NCBI RefSeq assembly: GCF_002093115.1
Contig: NZ_NAAD01000001.1
Span: 186,001 to 250,000, forward strand
Reading direction: 5' to 3'
Origin: Geothermobacter hydrogeniphilus
GTDB lineage: Bacteria; Desulfobacterota; Desulfuromonadia; Desulfuromonadales; Geothermobacteraceae
DNA: 64,000 nt
Part shown: piece after piece, positions 1 through 11,948 of the stretch
Position numbering within the stretch: position 1 is the first letter of the stretch
Layout of the letters: each line of letters begins with the position of its first letter
Notes under the pieces: model-generated
Seen by the model: the letters and a program-made list of their open reading frames with translations, nothing else
Databases searched by the model: none
Told to the model about the DNA's origin: nothing
Translations under genes and position numbers: made by a program

Positions 1-364
1 CATAGTTCATTCCCGTTAGTTCATATTTCTACACAGCAAGGTATTGTTCAGATCTGTACAATCTGCCAACTCTCTATTCTTTGGCAAAGATAAATTTTGA
101 CAACACTTAAGTTCCGAACTGGATCTCAGAAAAAAGTTGAATATTTACGATAAGGATAACTCCGGGGCTATCAAAGCTTCTATCATGTCCATTCCTATCT
201 GCTATAGCCCCTCCGGCCACTGTGCGACACGGTGATATTCTCCCGGCTGTACCACCCGTTCCCAGACGGGGAGGGCTATGCGGGGTTGCCGCGCAAGCGG
301 ATTGGGAGGCCCTGCCGCAGTGTTCGCTTTCACGGCAAATGACTACAGCGATAAATGTTCGGGG
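1..364. other. Gene-poor, A+T-rich window edge
   Basis: I see no recognisable gene here. The first 200 bases are clearly richer in A+T than the rest of the window and carry stops in most frames. A minus-strand frame stays open from about 330 down to about 23, and a plus-strand frame from 222 to 440, but neither gives a protein resembling a known family, and neither has a convincing ribosome binding site. The stretch could be a decayed gene or an intergenic border of a transferred segment. Confidence 0.5.
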
Positions 365-448
365 TTACGATGATATTTTCATGAGGAGCCACAGGCATAC
401 CCCGGCGATCAACAGACCAACTCCAATAAAGAGAAAATAAAGGAGCAT
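365..448 (-). CDS. Possible 27-residue membrane peptide
   Basis: An ATG at 448 opens a 27-codon frame ending at TAA (367-365). The product is almost entirely hydrophobic (begins MLLYFLFIGVGLLIAGVCLW) and ends with a basic residue, so it would form one membrane helix. The only purine-rich stretch upstream is a run of ten G (plus strand C at 456-465) ending 7 nt before the ATG, where a Shine-Dalgarno would sit. I cannot assign a family. It may be chance: short hydrophobic frames are common. The oppositely oriented 72-codon frame over the same bases looks less protein-like. Confidence 0.25.
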   Translation of the reverse strand: MLLYFLFIGVGLLIAGVCLWLLMKISS

Positions 449-586
449 TTTCAGTCCCCCCCCCCTGCAACTGACTATGGACTTGAGGGGGACTATTTTA
501 CTCTCGGGTTCTCAAAAAAATCTCAAATTTTTGGCAGATCAGCTTCCGGTGGTGGAAAAAATGGTGAACCAGGCCCGAAACAGTCA

Positions 587-1837
587 TCATTTCACGACGG
601 GAATGCAGTTCCACTTCGTCGTATAGGCCGGTGACAGATGCTCCTGCCGCATGAACCAGTCCTTCCGCGGGCGCTGTCCGCCGAACCGGATCATCCCCCG
701 GCCGTCCCGGTTGATGCTGTCGACGGCCCGCATCAGGTTGTCGTTTCGCCGGTGGTCGGTCCCGGTGTCGAAGAGGTCGAGCTGGAGAATGTCCGGTGAA
801 CAGAAATCCCCGAGCATGACCCCGGCCTTGGCGTAGCGGCCGCCATTCTTCCAGACCATGTCGAACAGGCGGCTCACCAGGTGCAGAATCTCCAGGGTGT
901 CGGAACTCGGCCGGGGCAGGGTGCCGGTGGCGGTGTTGCCGTAACCGGTGCCGGTTTCGTCAAACGGGCTGGTGCGGATGAAGACGCTGACCATCCGGGC
1001 CAGCAGTTTTTCCCGGCGCAGCTTTTCCGCCGCCCGGGCGGTAAACTCGCAGACCGCCTCGCGCACCTCGCGGTTATCGGTCAATTTTTCCCCGAAGGAC
1101 CGCGAGCAGACGATCTGTTGTTTCGGCGTCGCCTCCTCCAGCGCGATGCAGTTCTCCCCGTTCAGTTCCCGCACCGTTCTCTCCAGGGTTACGGAAGAGA
1201 GCCGCCTGGCCCGGTGTGGCTCCATCCGCGCCAGGTCCAGAGCCGTCTTCACCCCGCGCCGTTGCAGGACGCGGGTAAGGTTGCGGCCGATCCCCCAGAT
1301 GTCAGAGGCCGGAGTAATCGCCAGCAGCCGTTGCTGCCTGCGCGGGTCGCACAGTTCAACAACCCCCCGGGTCGCCCTGAACCTCTTGGCCGCAGAGTTG
1401 GCCAGTTTCGCCAGGGTCTTGGTCGGGGCGATGCCGATGCTGACCGGAATGCCGACATGCTGTTTCACGGTCGTCCGGATCTGCCGGCCGTAGTCATCCA
1501 GTTTGCCGATGCCGGACAGGTCGAGGAAGGCCTCGTCGATGGAGTAGATCTCCATCCGCGGAGTGAACTGTTCGAGGGTCTGCATCACCCGGGCGGAAAT
1601 GTCGCCGTAGAGGGTGTAGTTGGAGGAAAAGATCCGGATGCCGTGCCGTTTGATGTCGTCCCGGACCTTGAACAGGGGCACTCCCATCCCGATCCCCAGG
1701 GCCTTGGCCTCCGGGCTGCGGGCGACAACGCAGCCGTCGTTGTTGGAGAGCACGACCATGGGAACCTGTTTCAGGTCGGGCCGGAACAGGCGCTCGCAGC
1801 TGCAGTAGAAATTGTTGCAGTCGACCAGGGCGAACAT
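587..1837 (-). CDS. umuC: Y-family translesion DNA polymerase V catalytic subunit UmuC
   Basis: Error-prone Y-family polymerase that copies past DNA lesions together with cleaved UmuD. The N-terminus [15 protein letters not shown] carries the first metal-binding Asp (D6), and [11 protein letters not shown] gives the other two acidic residues (about D101 and E102). A helix-hairpin-helix region follows near 180-205, then the little-finger domain. The C-terminal 50 residues ([20 protein letters not shown] and RPRKDWFMR) match the UmuC-specific DUF4113 tail. Length of 416 residues is normal. I chose the ATG at 1837 because the family starts MFAL; a GTG two codons upstream overlaps the umuD stop. 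It is translationally coupled to umuD. Confidence 0.95.
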   Translation of the reverse strand: MFALVDCNNFYCSCERLFRPDLKQVPMVVLSNNDGCVVARSPEAKALGIGMGVPLFKVRDDIKRHGIRIFSSNYTLYGDISARVMQTLEQFTPRMEIYSIDEAFLDLSGIGKLDDYGRQIRTTVKQHVGIPVSIGIAPTKTLAKLANSAAKRFRATRGVVELCDPRRQQRLLAITPASDIWGIGRNLTRVLQRRGVKTALDLARMEPHRARRLSSVTLERTVRELNGENCIALEEATPKQQIVCSRSFGEKLTDNREVREAVCEFTARAAEKLRREKLLARMVSVFIRTSPFDETGTGYGNTATGTLPRPSSDTLEILHLVSRLFDMVWKNGGRYAKAGVMLGDFCSPDILQLDLFDTGTDHRRNDNLMRAVDSINRDGRGMIRFGGQRPRKDWFMRQEHLSPAYTTKWNCIPVVK

Positions 1838-1839
1838 GG

Positions 1840-2271
1840 TCACGGGTTGCGCAGGGAATGGATGACGGTGGTGACCACGCCGAAGATTTCCAGCTCGGCC
1901 CCGTCCGGGATGGGAACCGGGGCATGCCGGCTGTTCATGGGCACCAGGCGGGTTTCGGGTTTCAGCTCCAGTTTCTTGACGGTCAGCTCGCCGTTGAACT
2001 CGGCGATGACGATATCCCCGTGCTTCGCCTCCAGGGAACGGTCAACCACCAGCACGTCGCCGGAGAAGATGCCGGCCTCGATCATCGAATCCCCCTGCGC
2101 CCGGACGAAATAGGTCGCGGCGGGAGTCCGGATGCACAGCTCGTTCAGATCCAGGGCACGTTCGCAGTAATCGGACGCCGGGGAAGGAAACCCCGCCGGG
2201 ACTTTGTCCAGAAACAGGGGAATGGCCAGGGCATCAAAATGGTCGGCCCGGCCGAGCAGTTCAGCTTTCAT
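1840..2271 (-). CDS. umuD: SOS mutagenesis protein UmuD (LexA-like S24 peptidase)
   Basis: RecA-stimulated self-cleaving protein whose C-terminal fragment pairs with UmuC. Conserved blocks [27 protein letters not shown] and [12 protein letters not shown] are all present. The cleavage bond is A26-G27 (Ala-Gly, as in LexA, instead of the Cys-Gly of Escherichia coli UmuD). The catalytic dyad should be S62 and K99. The ATG at 2271 has AAGGA seven bases upstream and gives 143 residues, close to the family length; an ATG at 2307 would add 12 residues with a poorer site. The gene lies directly behind a CDF transporter in the same direction. Confidence 0.93.
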   Translation of the reverse strand: MKAELLGRADHFDALAIPLFLDKVPAGFPSPASDYCERALDLNELCIRTPAATYFVRAQGDSMIEAGIFSGDVLVVDRSLEAKHGDIVIAEFNGELTVKKLELKPETRLVPMNSRHAPVPIPDGAELEIFGVVTTVIHSLRNP

Positions 2272-2318
2272 GCGAAGGTCCTTCTTTCCGGGGAGTTCCC
2301 GCAGCATGCCCGCGTTCC

Positions 2319-2335
2319 GTGACAGGACAGGTCAC
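2319..2335 (-). promoter_or_regulatory. Inverted repeat upstream of umuD (possible operator)
   Basis: The sequence GTGAC-N7-GTCAC is a perfect 5-bp inverted repeat located 48-64 nt upstream of the umuD start and spanning the stop codon of the CDF gene. Position suggests an operator or a short attenuating hairpin. It does not match the GGTT-N-ACC type LexA box described for Geobacter, so SOS control is not shown. Confidence 0.25.
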
Positions 2336-3267
2336 GCCGTCGGCCGGGGCTTAAGCCTGGTCTTGTCCTGTTCGCATTCGTCATGTCCGGGGCAGTGGTC
2401 GGAGCCGCAGGGCTCCATGTGGATGGTGACATCGGCTCCCGGCAGGCTGTCCTCGATCCGTTTCTCCAGCGCGTCAGCGATGTCGTGGGCCTGCTCGATG
2501 GTCAGGTGGCGACAGACGGTGAGGTGGAAATCCATGATCTTCTGCGAGCCGGCGCGGCGGGTGCGCAGGTTGTGGTAGTCGATCAGGTCGTCGGGGTGAC
2601 TTTCGATCAGGCGGGTGATCTCGGCGCGAACCGATTCCGGCAGTTCTTCATCCAGCATGTCGCGCATGCCGTGACGCAGCAGCTTGATCGCCTCGAAGAT
2701 AATGTAGGCACCGACCAGCATGGAGAGAATCGGATCGAGCCAGGGAGCCTTGAGGATGTTGATCAGGATCAGGCCGAGCAGCAGCGCCAGGTTGGTGTAG
2801 ACATCCATGGAGAAGTGCAGGCTGTCGGCCTGCAGGGCGGAGGAATCGGTCAGGCGCGCGGTGCGGCGCAGGTAGCGGCTGATGGCGCTGGAGACGGCGA
2901 CGCTGAACAGCAGCACGATCATCCCCCCCTCGATGCGGGCCAGTTCGATCTCGCCGGTCAGCCGACGAACGGCTTCGAAGCAGATCCACGCCCCGGTCAG
3001 GGCGATGATGGTGCTCTGGATCAGGGTCGCCGCGGTTTCAAACTTGCCGTGGCCGAAGGGGTGGGATTCGTCGGCCGGCTGCTCGGCGTGCTTGATGGCG
3101 AAATAGTTGACACCCGACATCAGGATGTCGAGCAGCGAGTCGACTGCCGAGGCCAGCACCGCCAGGGAACCGGTCAGGACTCCGGCCACCAGCTTGATGG
3201 CGGCGAGGCCGGCGGCGGTGGAAACCGAGATCCGGGCGGCGCGGATTTTCAGACGGGAGGTGTCCAT
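2332..3267 (-). CDS. Cation diffusion facilitator (CDF) family divalent metal exporter
   Basis: Inner-membrane antiporter that exports divalent metal (zinc, iron, cadmium or similar) in exchange for protons. Six hydrophobic segments are visible between about residues 10 and 205. Metal-site landmarks include AVDSLLDI in the second helix and HPFGHGK in the loop after it. The cytoplasmic C-terminal domain (from about 215) has FHLTVCRHLTIEQAHDIADA and ends in an unusual His/Cys-rich tail, PCGSDHCPGHDECEQD, that could bind metal. I start at the ATG at 3267, which gives 311 residues; the upstream extension is Ala/Thr-rich and overlaps the preceding gene. Substrate cannot be told from sequence. Confidence 0.9.
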   Translation of the reverse strand: MDTSRLKIRAARISVSTAAGLAAIKLVAGVLTGSLAVLASAVDSLLDILMSGVNYFAIKHAEQPADESHPFGHGKFETAATLIQSTIIALTGAWICFEAVRRLTGEIELARIEGGMIVLLFSVAVSSAISRYLRRTARLTDSSALQADSLHFSMDVYTNLALLLGLILINILKAPWLDPILSMLVGAYIIFEAIKLLRHGMRDMLDEELPESVRAEITRLIESHPDDLIDYHNLRTRRAGSQKIMDFHLTVCRHLTIEQAHDIADALEKRIEDSLPGADVTIHMEPCGSDHCPGHDECEQDKTRLKPRPTA

Positions 3268-3274
3268 CAACGGC

Positions 3275-3793
3275 TCAGTCGGTCGGCAGCGGACAGGCGG
3301 CGGCCCAGCGGCTGTAGCCGTCCCCCTCGATGTCCCAGAAGCTGTCGATCCGCTCGCGGTAGAAGTCGCGATCGCCGCAGGCCCGGGCAATAGAGCCGCT
3401 CAACTGCGATGAACAGCGATTGTCGCTTTCGAGCCAGGCGTAGAAGGCCGCGACGCCGTCGAGGATGTCACCCAGTTCGACCGGGTTCGGCTCCAGGTTG
3501 CGGACGATGTACCAGTTGCCGGCGAACTGCCTGATCCGTTCGGCCGGGATCCGGTAGATGTTTTCGCGCCGGTCGCCGATGATGAATTCGCGCAGGAAAT
3601 AATCGGCGCCGCGTGCCAGGCGACCGGCGTCCTCGGCGTCATCATCATGCCGGGTGATCCGGTACTGGAGAAAATCGCGCAGCAGCTCTCCCAGCAGGCG
3701 GTCGGCGCGGATCTCGTCTTCGAGATCGGCAATCTGGAAAGATGCCTCGTCAAGGGCCTCGGACGTGGCCCGGTCAGAATTTTGATCTGTCAT
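3275..3793 (-). CDS. Hypothetical acidic protein
   Basis: I do not recognise the family. The product is 172 residues, strongly acidic at the N-terminus, has no signal peptide or membrane helix, and contains several amphipathic stretches (RADRLLGELLRDFLQYRI, YFLREFIIGDRRENIYRIP) followed by a Trp/Tyr-containing C-terminus (SFWDIEGDGYSRW). It is therefore likely a soluble cytoplasmic protein. It starts the minus-strand unit that continues into the CDF exporter 7 nt downstream, so the transporter's ribosome binding site lies inside its final codons. It is divergent from mutS. Confidence 0.7.
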   Translation of the reverse strand: MTDQNSDRATSEALDEASFQIADLEDEIRADRLLGELLRDFLQYRITRHDDDAEDAGRLARGADYFLREFIIGDRRENIYRIPAERIRQFAGNWYIVRNLEPNPVELGDILDGVAAFYAWLESDNRCSSQLSGSIARACGDRDFYRERIDSFWDIEGDGYSRWAAACPLPTD

Positions 3794-3870
3794 GAAACCT
3801 CCGTGAAATCAGCCTTCTATTAACATTCCGCGGGTCCGTCGGTCAAGCTGGATCACGACTGAATTTGGGG

Positions 3871-3899
3871 CTGACAGGGGTCCGGTGGTCTGTTACCAT
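3871..3899 (+). promoter_or_regulatory. Sigma70-type promoter for mutS
   Basis: CTGACA (3871-3876), a 17-nt spacer and TACCAT (3894-3899) give a reasonable housekeeping promoter in the gap between the divergent hypothetical gene and mutS. Transcription would begin near 3906, leaving a leader of about 58 nt. Confidence 0.45.
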
Positions 3900-3963
3900 G
3901 AGCGGCGTTGCAGCGCGACATTTCTTTCCCCGCTAAATAAAGATTTTGACAGGTAGTTCAGGC

Positions 3964-6575
<2,612 letters not shown>

Positions 6576-6576
<1 letters not shown>

Positions 6577-8291
6577 TGGTGGCCCTGCGCGCGAAACTCT
6601 CTGTCCTGCTGGCCCTGGTCGTGCTGCTCGGTTGCGTTGCGCCGGCCTCGGCCCTGGATGCCGAAAGCGCCTACCGGAAGGCCAAGCAGGGTTATATCCG
6701 CCTGCAGCAGTCGGCCAAAAAACAGCTCTACCGGGACAACTGGATGCGGGTGGTGGATGATTTTGTCGGCATCGCCCAGGCCTGGCCGGAAGATGATCGC
6801 GCGGCCGACGCGCTGTACATGGCCGGCAAGGCCTGTCGCGGCCTGTCGCGGGTTTCTCTGCTGGCGTCCGACGCCCGGCGGGCGGTCGGTTATTTCGATC
6901 GGGTGGCCGACAACTACCCCGCCAGTTCCCTGGCCGATGACAGCCTGCTGCTGGCCGGGGAACTGCTCGAAGATCCGCTGGCTGATTTCAGTGCCGCCTA
7001 CCTCCATTATGCGCGCATTGTCCGTGATTATCCCCGCGGTGACATGTTTTCCCGGGCCCGGCCCCGCGCCAAGCGCCTGGCCGCTTTCGCCCCGGCCGAG
7101 ACCCCGCCGGTTCGCGCGCGCTCAGCGGGCGGCAACAAGGCGGAACTGGTTGCCATCCGTAGCTGGAGCGGCAGCAACAAGACCCGCATCGTTCTCGATT
7201 TCAACCGCAAGGTCGGTTTTCGTTCCCATTTCCTTGCCGCCGGCAGCGGTAAGATTCCGGCTCGCATCTATCTCGATCTGAAAGGTGCCGACAGCCGCAG
7301 GGGGCTGGAAAAAGAGTGGAACTACCGAACCGGCCTGGTCAGCCAGATCCGTACCGGTCACCCCCGGGACGGCACCCTGCGGGTGGCCCTCGACCTGACG
7401 AAAGCGGTTGACTATCACATTTTTTCGCTGGCCGATCCCTATCGCATCGTCGTCGACCTGTCGCCCGGAAAGGGCAAACCGCCGGTCGCGGCCGGGCCGG
7501 AACTGCACGCTCCACCGCCGGCTGACGGCATCAGCGACGTTCTGGCCAACGCGCCCGCCGAACGGAAGATCAAGGTCCATATCCCCAGTCAGCAGAAGGA
7601 CGGCAGCCTGCGGCTGATCGTGGTCGATGCCGGTCATGGCGGCAAGGATCCCGGGGCGATCGGACCCGGCGGCACCCGGGAGAAGGACGTGGCCCTGGCC
7701 ATCGCCCGCGAGGTCGCCAGGCAGTTGCGCAAGACCCTGAAATGCAAGGTGGTGCTGACCCGCGACAGGGATGTCTTTCTGCCGCTTGACCGCCGTACCG
7801 AGATTGCCAACCAGCTCAATGCCGACCTCTTCATCTCGATCCACGCCAACGCCAGCCGCAACCGCAGGGCCTACGGTATCGAGACCTATTATCTCAACTT
7901 CTCCAAAAGTGATGCCGCGGTCGCTGTGGCCGCCCGCGAGAATGATACCAGCCTGAAGGAGGTCGGCGATCTGGAGCTGATCCTTTTCGATCTGATGGCC
8001 AATTCCAAGATCAACGAGTCGAGCCGGCTGGCGACTGAAATCCAGTCCTCTCTGGTCGGTGCCCTCGGTCGGAATTACAAATATGTCAAGGATCTCGGCG
8101 TTCGTCCCGGCCCTTTTTATGTCCTGCTCGGCGCGACCATGCCGTCGGTGCTGGTGGAAACCGCCTTCATCAGCAACCGGCGTGAGGAAAAGCGTCTCAA
8201 GGACCGTCGTTACCACCAGAAAACCGCCATCGCCATCGCCAGGGGCGTCCGGGATTATGCCCGGGCCCTGAAGCTGATTGCCACCAGGTGA
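6576..8291 (+). CDS. N-acetylmuramoyl-L-alanine amidase, AMIN + amidase_3 (AmiC-like)
   Basis: Zinc amidase that cuts the amide bond between the peptide and N-acetylmuramic acid in peptidoglycan, usually at the division site. A signal peptide (about 1-27, ending in APASALD) sends it to the periplasm. Residues 30-180 look like TPR-type helical repeats, 185-295 form the AMIN targeting domain, and 345-565 the catalytic domain. Zinc and catalytic residues are visible: H354 (DAGHGGKDPGA), E369 (REKD), H423 (SIHANAS) and E528 (VETAFISN). At 571 residues it is longer than E. coli AmiC because of the extra helical region. It overlaps glnD by four bases. Confidence 0.93.
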
Positions 8292-11014
8292 ACAGGACGG
8301 AAATGCCATCATCGATCGACAGCTGTTTCGCGTCTCCCCGGTTGACCGATACCGCTCTTCCCTATGAGGAACGCCGCGTCCTGCTGCTGCAGGCATCGCG
8401 TGACTACCTTGAGCGGGAACGGGCCGCTGTCCGTCGGCAGCATGAACAGGGGGCCTCCGGCCGTGAGGTGGTCCGGTTGCTGACGGTGATGACCGATGAG
8501 CTCATCCGGCGCCTTTATCATGCCGTGGCCGTCGATCTGACCGGGGTCGAGGATGTCGCCTGCGCCCTGCTGGCCATCGGCGGTTACGGGCGGGCCGAGC
8601 TCAATCCCCGTTCCGATATCGATCTGATGTTCTACTATCACGGCAGGGATCGGAGTATCGCCGAACAGATATCCGAGCGCATGCTCTACCTGCTGTGGGA
8701 CCTTGCCCTCGATGTCGGCTACAGTGTCCGCACCGCCGCCGACTGCATCGAAATGGCGGATCGGGATATCACCGCCCGCACCGCGCTGCTTGATGCCCGC
8801 TACCTGGCCGGCAGCGAAAGTCTGTTTGAGGATTTCGAGAAACAGGTCCTCGGTATTGTGCTGGGGAAAAATTCCAACCAGTTCATCCGGCACAAGCAGG
8901 AAGAGAGCCAGCGGCGCCTGACCAAGTACGGGTCCACGGTCTACCTGCTGGAGCCGAATATCAAGGAAGGCGAGGGGGGACTGCGTGACCTGCAGGCGGC
9001 GGTCTGGATTCTGCGGGTCAAGTTCAAGGCGTCCGGCCTGCGGGAACTGGTGATCAAGGGGGTGATGACCGAACAGGAAAAAGAGGCGGTCGAAAACGCC
9101 TGCGACTACCTGTGGCGCATCCGCAACCAGCTGCACTACCTCTCCAGCCGCAAGAACGATCAGCTGCATTTCGAGCAGCAGGAGCAGATCGCCCGTTTTC
9201 TCGGCTACCGGGACAGCAAAAAAGCGCCGGCGGTCGAAGAGTTCATGCAGGATTACTATTCCCATGCCACCCAGGTCGAGCATCTCGCCTCGGTATTGAT
9301 CAACCGGGCCGCCAACCGGGATCAGAACCCCAGTTTCTTTTCCTCATTCTCGAAACGCAAACTGGAGGACGGTTTCTACCTGCTGCGGCGCGAGTTGCGC
9401 GCCGGCAAACCTGAACTTTTTGAACAGAATCCGATTTTGCTGATGCGGGCCTTCCTGCTGGCGCAACGCCATGGCGTGGTACTCAGTCTTGATCTGAAAA
9501 CCCTGATCCGGGACCATCTGCACCTGATCAATGACCAGTTCCGTCGTTCTCGCGAGGTGAACCGGGATTTTTTCGAGATCCTGCGCGGGCAGAGTTGCGG
9601 TCAGATCCTGCGGGATATGCATCACCTGCGTTTTCTCAACGCCTATATTCCCGAATTCGAACGCATCTACTGTCGTGTACAGCATGATGCCTATCACATC
9701 TACACGGTCGATATTCACACCCTGTTCGCGGTCGAGGAAATCCTCAAGCTCTGGGCAGGAGAGTATGCCGAAGAACGACCGCTGTTGACCGCGGTGGCCA
9801 ATGATATCGAAAAACGTGAACTGCTGCTGCTGGCGGTGCTGTTCCATGATATCGGCAAGGGAGAGGGGAAAAACCACAGCGAAAAAGGGGCGAAACTGGT
9901 CAGGACCATCGCCCGGCGCATGGGGTTGAACAAGGAGGACAGTGAGCGGCTCGAATTCCTGGTGCTGCATCACCTGGAGATGGCCCACATCTCCCAGCGT
10001 CGCGACCTGCACGATGACAAGCTGATCGACCAGGTGGCGCGCAGCATGGGGATGACCGAGAATTTGAAGATGCTTTTCCTGCTGACCTTCGCCGACCTGC
10101 GGGCCGTGGGCCCCGATGTCTGGTCGGAGTGGAAGGGATTTCTGCTGCAGGAACTGTACGAGAAGACCTTCGATGCCCTCGAGCGCGGTAATTTCCGCGC
10201 CGATGCCCGCAGTGAAAGGGTGCGCAACCGCAAGCGCAAGGTCTATGACAACCTGGCCGAAGATTTCGGCCGCAGCAAGGTCAAAGCGGTGCTGCGTTCG
10301 CTCGGCAGTCGTTACCTGCTCAGTCACCGTTCGCCGGAGATTACTGAACACCTGCGGGTCTATTTCGGCCGCGGCAAGAAGCCGCTGGCCATGCGCGTCG
10401 AGCATCAGCCCGGCAGCCAGTTCTCGCAGCTGATGCTTTCGACCCTGGACAGTCCGGGACTTTTCTCTCTGGTCGCCGGGGTGCTGGCCGCCAACGGGGT
10501 GAGTATTCTCGGTGCGCAGATCTACACGCATAAAAACGGCGAGGCCTTTGACCTGCTGCAGGTGGTCGGCAGCAACGGTGAAATTATTGACAATCCCCGC
10601 CGCTGGCAGAAGGTTGAACAGGAATTGACCGCCGTCATCGAGGGGCGGCTGCAGGTCGATGCCCTGGTCGAAAAGAGCAGGCCGCCCAGTTTCCTGAGTG
10701 GAAAGGCGCTGCCCCAGTATCCCAGTCGGGTCGAGTTCGATACCGAGGTTTCCGATGATTATACGGTGGTCGATATCTATACCCATGACCGGGTCGGCCT
10801 GCTTTACGAAATAACCCGCAGCTTTGCCGACCTGGGGCTCTATATCGGGGTGTCGAAAATTTCCACCAAGGTGGACCAGGTGGCCGACACCTTTTACCTG
10901 CAGGACATCTTCGGTCAGAAGATCACGGCCGAGGACAAGTTGGATGAACTGCGTCGCGTGCTGCTTGACGTTCTGGAAGACAAGACGACGGAAGGGAGTG
11001 CCGCTGTCGATTAG
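8288..11014 (+). CDS. glnD: Bifunctional PII uridylyltransferase/uridylyl-removing enzyme GlnD
   Basis: Glutamine sensor that adds UMP to PII protein under nitrogen limitation and removes it under sufficiency. The nucleotidyltransferase motif is GGYGRAELNPRSDIDLMF (about residues 98-115), the HD hydrolase site is LFHDIGKGEGKNHSEKG (about 517-533), and two ACT domains fill the C-terminus (about 705-780 and 820-895). The 908-residue length is normal. The listed start is a GTG overlapping the amidase stop; an ATG five codons later (8303) is an equally good choice. Confidence 0.96.
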   Translation: MNRTEMPSSIDSCFASPRLTDTALPYEERRVLLLQASRDYLERERAAVRRQHEQGASGREVVRLLTVMTDELIRRLYHAVAVDLTGVEDVACALLAIGGYGRAELNPRSDIDLMFYYHGRDRSIAEQISERMLYLLWDLALDVGYSVRTAADCIEMADRDITARTALLDARYLAGSESLFEDFEKQVLGIVLGKNSNQFIRHKQEESQRRLTKYGSTVYLLEPNIKEGEGGLRDLQAAVWILRVKFKASGLRELVIKGVMTEQEKEAVENACDYLWRIRNQLHYLSSRKNDQLHFEQQEQIARFLGYRDSKKAPAVEEFMQDYYSHATQVEHLASVLINRAANRDQNPSFFSSFSKRKLEDGFYLLRRELRAGKPELFEQNPILLMRAFLLAQRHGVVLSLDLKTLIRDHLHLINDQFRRSREVNRDFFEILRGQSCGQILRDMHHLRFLNAYIPEFERIYCRVQHDAYHIYTVDIHTLFAVEEILKLWAGEYAEERPLLTAVANDIEKRELLLLAVLFHDIGKGEGKNHSEKGAKLVRTIARRMGLNKEDSERLEFLVLHHLEMAHISQRRDLHDDKLIDQVARSMGMTENLKMLFLLTFADLRAVGPDVWSEWKGFLLQELYEKTFDALERGNFRADARSERVRNRKRKVYDNLAEDFGRSKVKAVLRSLGSRYLLSHRSPEITEHLRVYFGRGKKPLAMRVEHQPGSQFSQLMLSTLDSPGLFSLVAGVLAANGVSILGAQIYTHKNGEAFDLLQVVGSNGEIIDNPRRWQKVEQELTAVIEGRLQVDALVEKSRPPSFLSGKALPQYPSRVEFDTEVSDDYTVVDIYTHDRVGLLYEITRSFADLGLYIGVSKISTKVDQVADTFYLQDIFGQKITAEDKLDELRRVLLDVLEDKTTEGSAAVD

Positions 11015-11042
11015 GAATTTCCCCTCGCTCAGACGGCTTGTT

Positions 11043-11930
11043 ATGGATCAATACCTCGACCTTTTTCTGAATTACCTGGTGGTGGAGAAAGGTCTCTCGA
11101 AAAACACCCTTGACGGCTACGGACGCGATCTTGTCCGCTATCTCGCCTATCTGAAGGAAGAGGGCATCACCGCGCCGGACGCCATTCGCACCGTGCACCT
11201 GCTGCGCTTTCTGGCGCTGCTCAAGCAACAGGGGCTGGCGCCGCGCAGCCGGGCCCGGGCCCTGGTCAGCCTGCGGAATTTTCATCGCTTTCTGCATGCC
11301 GAAGATCATTGCCGGCAGAATCCGGCGGATCGTATCGAAGCGCCGAAAAATCTTCCCGCTCTGCCCGGGATCCTCTCCATCGCCGAGGTTGACAGCCTGC
11401 TGGCCGCGCCGCGTGGTGACGAACCCCTTGCCCTTCGCGACCGGGCGATGCTTGAAGTTCTCTACGGCACCGGCCTGCGGGTTTCCGAACTGATCGGCCT
11501 GCAGCTCGGCCAGCTGCATCTCGATGCCGGATTCCTGCGCGCCAGCGGCAAGGGCGCCAAGCAGCGGGTGGTTCCCCTGGGGGAGCCGGCCATCGAGGCG
11601 GTTGTCATGTATATCGATGCGGCGCGGCCCTCACTGCTGAAGGACAAGTCCAGCGAGGCGCTGTTTCTCAACCGTTCCGGGCGGGGCTTGACACGCCAGG
11701 GCTTCTGGAAGATGATGAAGCGCCGCGCCCGCGAGGCGGGAATTTTCAAGAACATTACACCACACACCCTGCGCCATTCGTTTGCCACCCATCTGCTGGA
11801 AAATGGAGCCGATCTGCGGACCGTCCAGACCATGCTCGGCCATGCCGACATCGCGACGACCCAGATCTACACCCATGTCACCCGCGAGCGGCTGCGCAAG
11901 GTGCATGAAAAACATCATCCGCGCGGTTGA
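11043..11930 (+). CDS. xerD: Site-specific tyrosine recombinase XerD
   Basis: Resolves chromosome dimers at dif together with XerC at the FtsK-loaded septum. The N-terminal SAM-like DNA-binding domain (MDQYLDLFLNYLVVEKGLSK) is followed by the catalytic domain with all six active-site residues: R146 (GTGLRVSEL), K170 (GKGAKQ), H241 and R244 (HTLRHSFATH), H267 (LGHADI) and Y276 (QIYTHV). At 295 residues it has Xer length, not phage-integrase length. The ATG at 11043 follows the glnD stop by 28 nt. XerD is preferred over XerC from N-terminal resemblance, but the two are close. Confidence 0.92.
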   Translation: MDQYLDLFLNYLVVEKGLSKNTLDGYGRDLVRYLAYLKEEGITAPDAIRTVHLLRFLALLKQQGLAPRSRARALVSLRNFHRFLHAEDHCRQNPADRIEAPKNLPALPGILSIAEVDSLLAAPRGDEPLALRDRAMLEVLYGTGLRVSELIGLQLGQLHLDAGFLRASGKGAKQRVVPLGEPAIEAVVMYIDAARPSLLKDKSSEALFLNRSGRGLTRQGFWKMMKRRAREAGIFKNITPHTLRHSFATHLLENGADLRTVQTMLGHADIATTQIYTHVTRERLRKVHEKHHPRG

Positions 11931-11948
11931 CGCGCTACGGGGACAGAT

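Noticed and set aside
190-330. Possible group II intron end or riboswitch (GTGCGAC motif)
   Set aside because: Only the short GTGCGAC fits. I found no domain V hairpin, no GEMM-type conserved loops and no reverse transcriptase gene.
222-440. 72-codon plus-strand frame
   Set aside because: No ribosome site, no family resemblance and low-complexity composition; it overlaps the small minus-strand hydrophobic frame.
881-2113. Long plus-strand frame (410 codons) over umuC-umuD
   Set aside because: It is the mirror of umuC/umuD, Arg/Gly/Pro-rich with no family resemblance, typical of antisense frames in G+C-rich coding DNA.
2308-2340. LexA box upstream of umuD
   Set aside because: The inverted repeat GTGAC-N7-GTCAC does not match the Geobacter or E. 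coli LexA consensus; kept only as an unnamed operator candidate.
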